Of a stretch of DNA of 35,400 nucleotides, positions 31,835-35,400 are shown one piece after another; within the stretch, counting starts at the first letter, position 1; the number at the start of each line of letters is the position of its first letter. The notes under the pieces are model-generated. The model made no database searches and had not been told where the DNA came from. It saw nothing but the letters and a program-made list of their open reading frames with translations. The DNA comes from DASXBA01 sp036406475 (GTDB lineage: Bacteria; Actinomycetota; Thermoleophilia; Solirubrobacterales; Thermoleophilaceae). Location: assembly GCA_036406475.1 (NCBI GenBank), contig DASXBA010000019.1:1-35400 (forward strand). The letters are read 5' to 3'. A program made the translations under genes and the position numbers.

Positions 31835-32200
31835 TCAGGCCACAGCGTCTTGCGCGCCACTGCACTGCACGTCTTTGCCGTGGCGCTCGTAGCAGACGAT
31901 CAGGTACACCTTGGTGCCCTCGCGAATGGAGAGTTGGTCGGAGATGGCAGCGCCGCCCGCAATGTCGGTCACCTGGGTGGCCCGGTTCCCGTGGAGCAGG
32001 TATGCGCGCACGCCGAGCTTGTCGCGCACTCCGTCGTAGGCCACGAGAAAGTCGCCCTTGTGAAAGAAGGCGACCGATCCACCCTTGACTTTGATCGTCT
32101 CGTTCTCGCCAGCGAACGCCGCGGGAACGCTCACTGCGAAGAGGGTCAGCGCCAGAGCGCCGGTCATTGCCGTTCGTCGGATGATGGCGGGGATCTTCAT
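31835..32200 (-). CDS. secreted small protein, unknown (121 aa)
   Basis: Start ATG 32200, with GAGG and GAGGA upstream. A clear signal peptide (MKIPAIIRRTAMTGALALTL, then FAVSVPAAFAG) is followed by a beta-rich domain of about 85 residues (IKVKGGSVAFFHKGDFLVAY, YLLHGNRATQVTD, KVYLIVCYERHGKDVQCSG) with two cysteines. No family is recognised. The frame continues upstream to 32593, but the signal peptide sets the start. It is convergent with the LuxR-type gene. Confidence 0.65.
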   Translation of the reverse strand: MKIPAIIRRTAMTGALALTLFAVSVPAAFAGENETIKVKGGSVAFFHKGDFLVAYDGVRDKLGVRAYLLHGNRATQVTDIAGGAAISDQLSIREGTKVYLIVCYERHGKDVQCSGAQDAVA

Positions 32201-32531
32201 TCCTCTACCTCGTTGGGGTCGGTTGAACCCCCAACGACGCGTGCCTGCGCCGCGTTGTTCCCTCGCCGCGCGGACTTTCCACCCATGGAGATCTCCGCCG
32301 CGGCGAGAGCCCGGCGACGCCGTGGCGATCAGCCGCCATGACCGAACACGACCCATAGCGCCATGTCTTCCCCACATGCGTGCCGAGCGCGAGCGGAACT
32401 TCCGGCAACCGAATAGCCGGCCTGCACCAGTCCAGGCTCGTTGGGCCCGGGACTGACACGTAGCCTGCGGGCGCTGGTCTCCGGGCCAGCCCTCGCAGGA
32501 TCGCACGCCGGGGGCGTGCAGCGCGTCGGGC
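32201..32531. other. intergenic region with one hairpin
   Basis: About 330 bases between divergent genes, with no gene I can support. It includes the hairpin at 32503-32519 near its right end and probably promoters for both sides. The frames open across it are of poor composition. Confidence 0.4.
32503..32519 (+). promoter_or_regulatory. hairpin upstream of the 32,532 gene
   Basis: GCACGCC-GGG-GGCGTGC, preceded by GATC. It has the same TCGC entry and stem type as the first hairpins before parB, the PhoB-like gene and the 22,765 gene, but without a second hairpin. Confidence 0.5.
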
Positions 32532-32831
32532 ATGGCCACTACGAACAGCGCCCCCACATACCGCTCCCTCACCGACGCCTGCCTCACCGGCAAGCAGGTC
32601 GTCCTCGCCAGCTACGACATCAACGGAGGACGTCGGCAGCTAGTGGGCGAGCGCATTCAGGGACGTGTCGCCCTCTCCGACATCCCGGAGGGCGACACCG
32701 GCAGGGTCTACCTCGTCGAGCGTCACGTCTGCTCGAAGGCCGAGCTCGAGGCACTCGTGACGGACTACCTCGACCTGGCCCTACGGCTCGGCCGCCCGCC
32801 GCTGGAGCGTGACTGGATTTACGGCGACTGA
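32532..32831 (+). CDS. hypothetical protein (99 aa)
   Basis: The 99-residue soluble protein has a compact alpha/beta pattern (GKQVVLASYDINGGRRQLVG, GRVALSDIPEGDTGRVYLVE, RHVCSKAELEALVTDYLDLA). The composition is that of a real protein and its family probably occurs in related elements, but I do not know it. The start follows a hairpin of the family found in this part of the window. Confidence 0.55.
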   Translation: MATTNSAPTYRSLTDACLTGKQVVLASYDINGGRRQLVGERIQGRVALSDIPEGDTGRVYLVERHVCSKAELEALVTDYLDLALRLGRPPLERDWIYGD

Positions 32832-32888
32832 CAGGAATCCCGCGAAGCCATCCGCGTCTGCGGCTAGCTTCGGGGCCACCTGCAAATC

Positions 32889-32919
32889 GGCCCCCGCGCC
32901 GCGCTAACGACCGGGGGCC
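32889..32919 (+). promoter_or_regulatory. hairpin upstream of the 32,942 gene
   Basis: GGCCCCCG pairs with CGGGGGCC over a 15-base loop. It is followed by GAGAGG and the ATG at 32942. The position is the same as that of the second hairpins before other genes; the stem is similar, the loop is longer. Confidence 0.5.
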
Positions 32920-32941
32920 CGGCACCGAAGAGAGGCCTTCG

Positions 32942-33232
32942 ATGCAAGCTCAGCCTAGCCCTCCCCTCAACCGGCCGTCCGGCCCGCGAGCGCTGGAGCG
33001 CGTGGTGCTCATGACGCTGCTCGACTCTTACCCGGCCCCGTTCACCGACGAGGAAGTACGACGCGAGCTCGGCTGCAGCGAGGTGGCGGTCAGCGACGCG
33101 ATCAGCTCGCTGGTGGGCGCCGGCCTCCTACACCGCAACGTCGGCTTCGTGCTTCCCACCCGGGCGGCCGCACGCTTTGGCGAGCTCGAACGGCTCGACC
33201 CGTGGCAACGAGGCGGCGAGCGCACACGATAG
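32942..33232 (+). CDS. small winged-helix protein
   Basis: The protein has 96 residues. Its centre reads TLLDSYPAPFTDEEVRRELG followed by CSEVAVSDAISSLVGAGLLH and RNVGFVLPTRAAARFGELER, a winged-helix layout (three helices and a wing). It probably binds DNA and may regulate the excisionase and integrase genes that follow ten bases on. No family name is given. Confidence 0.65.
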   Translation: MQAQPSPPLNRPSGPRALERVVLMTLLDSYPAPFTDEEVRRELGCSEVAVSDAISSLVGAGLLHRNVGFVLPTRAAARFGELERLDPWQRGGERTR

Positions 33233-33241
33233 GTCGAAAAC

Positions 33242-33724
33242 GTGTCCTCGGGGCAAGTTCTCGAGCAGAAACCGATGCCTCTAGAACGACGTCCCGCGGT
33301 CCCCGAGCGGCCAGCTAGCGGTGCTAGTCATCTCGACGATCCGGCAAGGTCGAGCAACGTGGGGGGCGGTGGGTCTACCTCGCCGGTCCTGAGCCTGACG
33401 CCCGCCGATGTCGAGGAGATAGTGGAGCGCGTGGTCGCCCGGGTCAGCGAGCTGGTGCGACCGCAGCTCTGGTTCGGGCTCGTGGACGCTGCGGACGTCG
33501 CACGGCGGCTCGGCGTCCACGACAACTGGGTGTACGCCCACGCCGACGAGCTCGGCGCGATCCGGCTCGGCGACGGGGAGAAGGCGCGGCTGCGCTTCGA
33601 CCTCGAGCGTGTGGCCCGCGCCATCGGCGTGGCCGAGCACGAGCGAGGCGGACGAGGTCTCGGGCGACCGCGGAGGCACGGTTTGCCGCCGGGGGTCCGC
33701 CTAATTGAGGGCCGCGGCCGCTGA
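33242..33724 (+). CDS. excisionase-like HTH protein
   Basis: The 160-residue protein has an N-terminal low-complexity stretch. A helix (ADVEEIVERVVARVSELVRP) follows, then a MerR/excisionase-type helix-turn-helix (VDAADVARRLGVHDNWVYAH, then ADELGAIRLGDGEKARLRFD), and a basic tail. Position directly before the integrase supports a role as recombination directionality factor. The start is a GTG; an ATG further in (33275) is possible. Confidence 0.65.
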   Translation: MSSGQVLEQKPMPLERRPAVPERPASGASHLDDPARSSNVGGGGSTSPVLSLTPADVEEIVERVVARVSELVRPQLWFGLVDAADVARRLGVHDNWVYAHADELGAIRLGDGEKARLRFDLERVARAIGVAEHERGGRGLGRPRRHGLPPGVRLIEGRGR

Positions 33725-33750
33725 CCGTCGCCCCGGGTTACCATCGACCG

Positions 33751-35244
33751 ATGCCGCGCCCGCGTACCGGCACCATTCGGCGAAGGAAGTCGGTGCTGGG
33801 TGTGAGCTACGGACTGCAGCTCTCGTACAGGGGCGAGCGGATCTACCACCACCTCGGCGGCGACTGGGAGGGGTGGACCGAGGAGCGCGTCAAGGCCGAG
33901 CGCGACTTTGTCATGCAACTCGTTGCTCGCGGCGAGTACGTGCCGCGACGCAACGAAGCTCCGCCGCCACCGCGCGACGATGAGGTTCCGACGTTTCAGA
34001 TCTTCGCTTCCTTGGTGCTGGATCGAAAGCGGCAGCGCGTCGGCAGGAAGCGGCTCGAGGATCTGGAGTGGCGGCTGCGCACGGCGATGGACCACTTCGG
34101 TAGCTATCCCCTCGACACGATCGACGTCGCCCTCGCGGACGAGTTCGTCGACCAGAAGCTGCGGGAGCGGGACCAGATCGAGCGCGCTGCCGAGGAAGGC
34201 CGGCCACTGACCGAGAAGTACACCGATCCTCGGACCGGCCGTGTCCACGAGCGCCGGCGTCGTGGGCTTGCGAACAGCTCGATCAACAAGGTGCTGGCGG
34301 CGGTGCGCATGGTGCTCAAGGAGGCGAAGCGGCACGGGTGGATCGAGCACAACCCGCTTGACGACGCCGACTGCTTCCTTCCCGAGCCCACTCCCGCCCG
34401 GACGTTCCTCGAGGTGTCCCAGATCGGGGCGCTGCTCCAAGCCGCCCACCTGCTGGACGGTGAGCAACGCAAGCTCGACTGGCGCGACGTTCGAGCCATA
34501 CGCGAGTCGGGCGAGCCTGCCACGAGACTGGGCAGCCGGTACGGGGTGAGCGAGACGCTCATCCGCCGCATCCGGAGGAAGGAGATCTGGGTCACTGAGC
34601 GACCGCGGGAGGCGGCGCGGCTCCCCTTGGTGGCAACGCTCCTGCTCGCTGGCCCGCGCGTGTCGGAGCTCTGCTGCATGGACGACGCCAACCTCGATCG
34701 CGCGTTGCGCAGGATCCGGATGCCCCGCGTGAAGACGGACGCGTCGGAGCGGATCGTCCCGATGGTGCCCGCTCTGCACGAGATCCTGCTCGCTGCACGG
34801 ACCGAGGTCCGAACGGGGCCGGCATTCCCAACCCGCAACGGCACGCGCCAGCACCCGGATAACGTCCGCTCACGGCTGCTGGCTTCGGTACGCGAGCGCG
34901 CCAACGAGCTGCTCGCCGAGCGCGAGCAGCCCCTCATCGGCCACATGACGCCGCACACGCTGCGGCGCACGTTCGCGTCGATCCTGGCCGAGGTGGGGGT
35001 GCCACCGCGACGGGCGATGTACCTGCTCGGCCACACCGACCCGACGCTCACGATGCGCGTCTATCAGCAGGTGCTCGACATGGGAGGAGCGGCCGTCGAC
35101 ACGCTCGAAAAAGTGCTCGGCTGCACCCTCGAAGAGGCACTCGCGACCTACTCAGGAAGGGCGGGTTTTGGTAGCGAATTGGTAGCCAGCCCGAAAAACC
35201 CTGCCACCCGGCGCGACGATCCGAGGTCTGAAGAAGCGATTTGA
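33751..35244 (+). CDS. int: tyrosine integrase with an inserted helix-turn-helix
   Basis: The protein has 497 residues. The N-terminal arm-type region (1-75) is followed by the core-binding helices (about 80-210, e.g. RLRTAMDHFGSYPLDTIDVA). The catalytic residues are all present: R303 (AGPRVSEL), K328 (RVKTD), H402 and R405 (PHTLRRTF), H428 (LLGHTD) and Y438 (RVYQ). Unusually, residues 241-281 (KLDWRDVRAIRESGEPATRL, GSRYGVSETLIRRIRRKEIW) form an extra helix-turn-helix of the kind found near HNH/NUMOD domains, inserted between core-binding helices and the catalytic Arg. The enzyme would integrate the element at tRNA-Gly. Its 3' end lies 25 bases from the tRNA half. Confidence 0.9.
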   Translation: MPRPRTGTIRRRKSVLGVSYGLQLSYRGERIYHHLGGDWEGWTEERVKAERDFVMQLVARGEYVPRRNEAPPPPRDDEVPTFQIFASLVLDRKRQRVGRKRLEDLEWRLRTAMDHFGSYPLDTIDVALADEFVDQKLRERDQIERAAEEGRPLTEKYTDPRTGRVHERRRRGLANSSINKVLAAVRMVLKEAKRHGWIEHNPLDDADCFLPEPTPARTFLEVSQIGALLQAAHLLDGEQRKLDWRDVRAIRESGEPATRLGSRYGVSETLIRRIRRKEIWVTERPREAARLPLVATLLLAGPRVSELCCMDDANLDRALRRIRMPRVKTDASERIVPMVPALHEILLAARTEVRTGPAFPTRNGTRQHPDNVRSRLLASVRERANELLAEREQPLIGHMTPHTLRRTFASILAEVGVPPRRAMYLLGHTDPTLTMRVYQQVLDMGGAAVDTLEKVLGCTLEEALATYSGRAGFGSELVASPKNPATRRDDPRSEEAI

Positions 35245-35269
35245 GGCTCTACGGAGCCGAGGCGAGCGA

Positions 35270-35317
35270 AGCGGCTGAAGGGATTCGAACCCTCGACCTT
35301 CTGCATGGCAAGCAGAA
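35270..35317 (-). repeat. tRNA-Gly(GCC) 3' half, attachment core
   Basis: Read on the minus strand, this is the anticodon stem-loop (TCTGC-TTGCCAT-GCAGA, anticodon GCC), the T arm (GAGGG-TTCGAAT-CCCTT) and the acceptor 3' strand (CAGCCGC) plus discriminator T. The 5' half (D arm and acceptor 5' strand GCGGCTG) is absent: the bases to the right do not resemble a D arm. So it is not a functional tRNA. It is the identity segment used by the adjacent integrase. Core length is at least 48 bases; the exact limits need comparison with an intact tRNA gene. Confidence 0.85.
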
Positions 35318-35400
35318 CGGGTGAGACCTGAGTCGATGGCGAAATCCCTGCACACCACCAGTTTTGCGGCCGTCTGCCGCGGCTGGACGTTCCCCGGAGT

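Larger units (their letters stand above)
307..35317. mobile_element. integrative and conjugative element (limits uncertain)
   Basis: The content is that of an actinobacterial ICE: VirD4-type coupling ATPase, a TcpC/TcpE/VirB4/VirB6/peptidoglycan hydrolase operon, primase, SSB, ParB, ArdC-like antirestriction protein, excisionase-like protein and tyrosine integrase, followed by a 3' half of tRNA-Gly. The right limit is set at the tRNA half. The left limit is a guess, placed after the antiporter fragment because the coupling ATPase is the first transfer gene. No direct repeat of the tRNA core was found in bases 176-306. No relaxase was recognised, so part of the element may lie outside the window. 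Confidence 0.5.

Noticed and set aside
35270..35345. A complete tRNA gene
   Set aside because: Only the anticodon arm, T arm and acceptor 3' strand are present; the D arm and 5' acceptor strand are missing.

Overview
The window is high-GC actinobacterial DNA. The best taxonomic guess is a Thermoleophilia / Solirubrobacterales relative (Solirubrobacter, Conexibacter and kin). The main pointer is the 6.2 kb protein with the short N-terminal 'HLTYANV...ALFIALGG' membrane leader, a protein style I associate with that group. Genes are densely packed, with many ATGA/GTGA start-stop overlaps. Most of the window reads as an integrative and conjugative element (ICE) with an actinobacterial TcpC/TcpE/VirB4-type transfer system. 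No database search was possible, so family calls rest on motifs and remembered family features.

Layout. 1-175 is the 3' end of a probable Na+/H+ antiporter. 307-1950 (minus) is a VirD4/TraG coupling ATPase. 2497-8275 (plus) is a tight run of envelope genes: a sigma-70-like protein fused to a transmembrane segment and proline-rich tail, a large secreted Ig-like protein, a 'TYAN'-leader surface protein, a LysM protein and a small membrane protein. 8330-12459 interrupts this with genes of mixed orientation that look like an anti-phage island: an ApeA-like HEPN protein, a second HEPN-motif protein and an AlbA_2/Schlafen-type protein. 12785-22522 is the transfer operon: TM/Pro-rich protein, sigma-like protein, TcpC, pilin-like protein, TcpE, VirB4 ATPase, VirB6-like channel, an accessory membrane protein and a two-domain peptidoglycan hydrolase. 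22765-33232 is the DNA-maintenance and establishment region: RepB-like primase with a CHC2-type zinc finger, SSB, ParB, an atypical PhoB-like regulator, a GIY-YIG nuclease, an ArdC-like antirestriction protein, a DUF3072 protein and several small proteins. 33242-35244 is an excisionase-like protein and a tyrosine integrase. These are followed at 35270-35317 by a 48-bp 3' half of tRNA-Gly(GCC), the presumed attachment core.

How it fits together. The integrase and excisionase-like protein would move the element in and out of tRNA-Gly. Primase, SSB and ParB would maintain the excised form. The VirD4/TcpC/TcpE/VirB4/VirB6/hydrolase set would carry the DNA out. ArdC would protect incoming DNA in the recipient, and the HEPN/AlbA_2 island would guard the host against other elements. 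No relaxase is visible in the window.

Most interesting signals: (1) a family of G+C-rich hairpins, usually paired and often starting with TCGC, placed just upstream of the start codons of at least seven maintenance genes; (2) two operons that both open with a sigma-like protein linked to a TM + proline-rich module, fused in one and split in the other; (3) an RxxxxH HEPN pair with an AlbA_2 protein inside the element; (4) an integrase with a helix-turn-helix inserted before its catalytic domain; (5) a half-tRNA junction whose topology matches attP or a tandem array rather than a simple integrated end.
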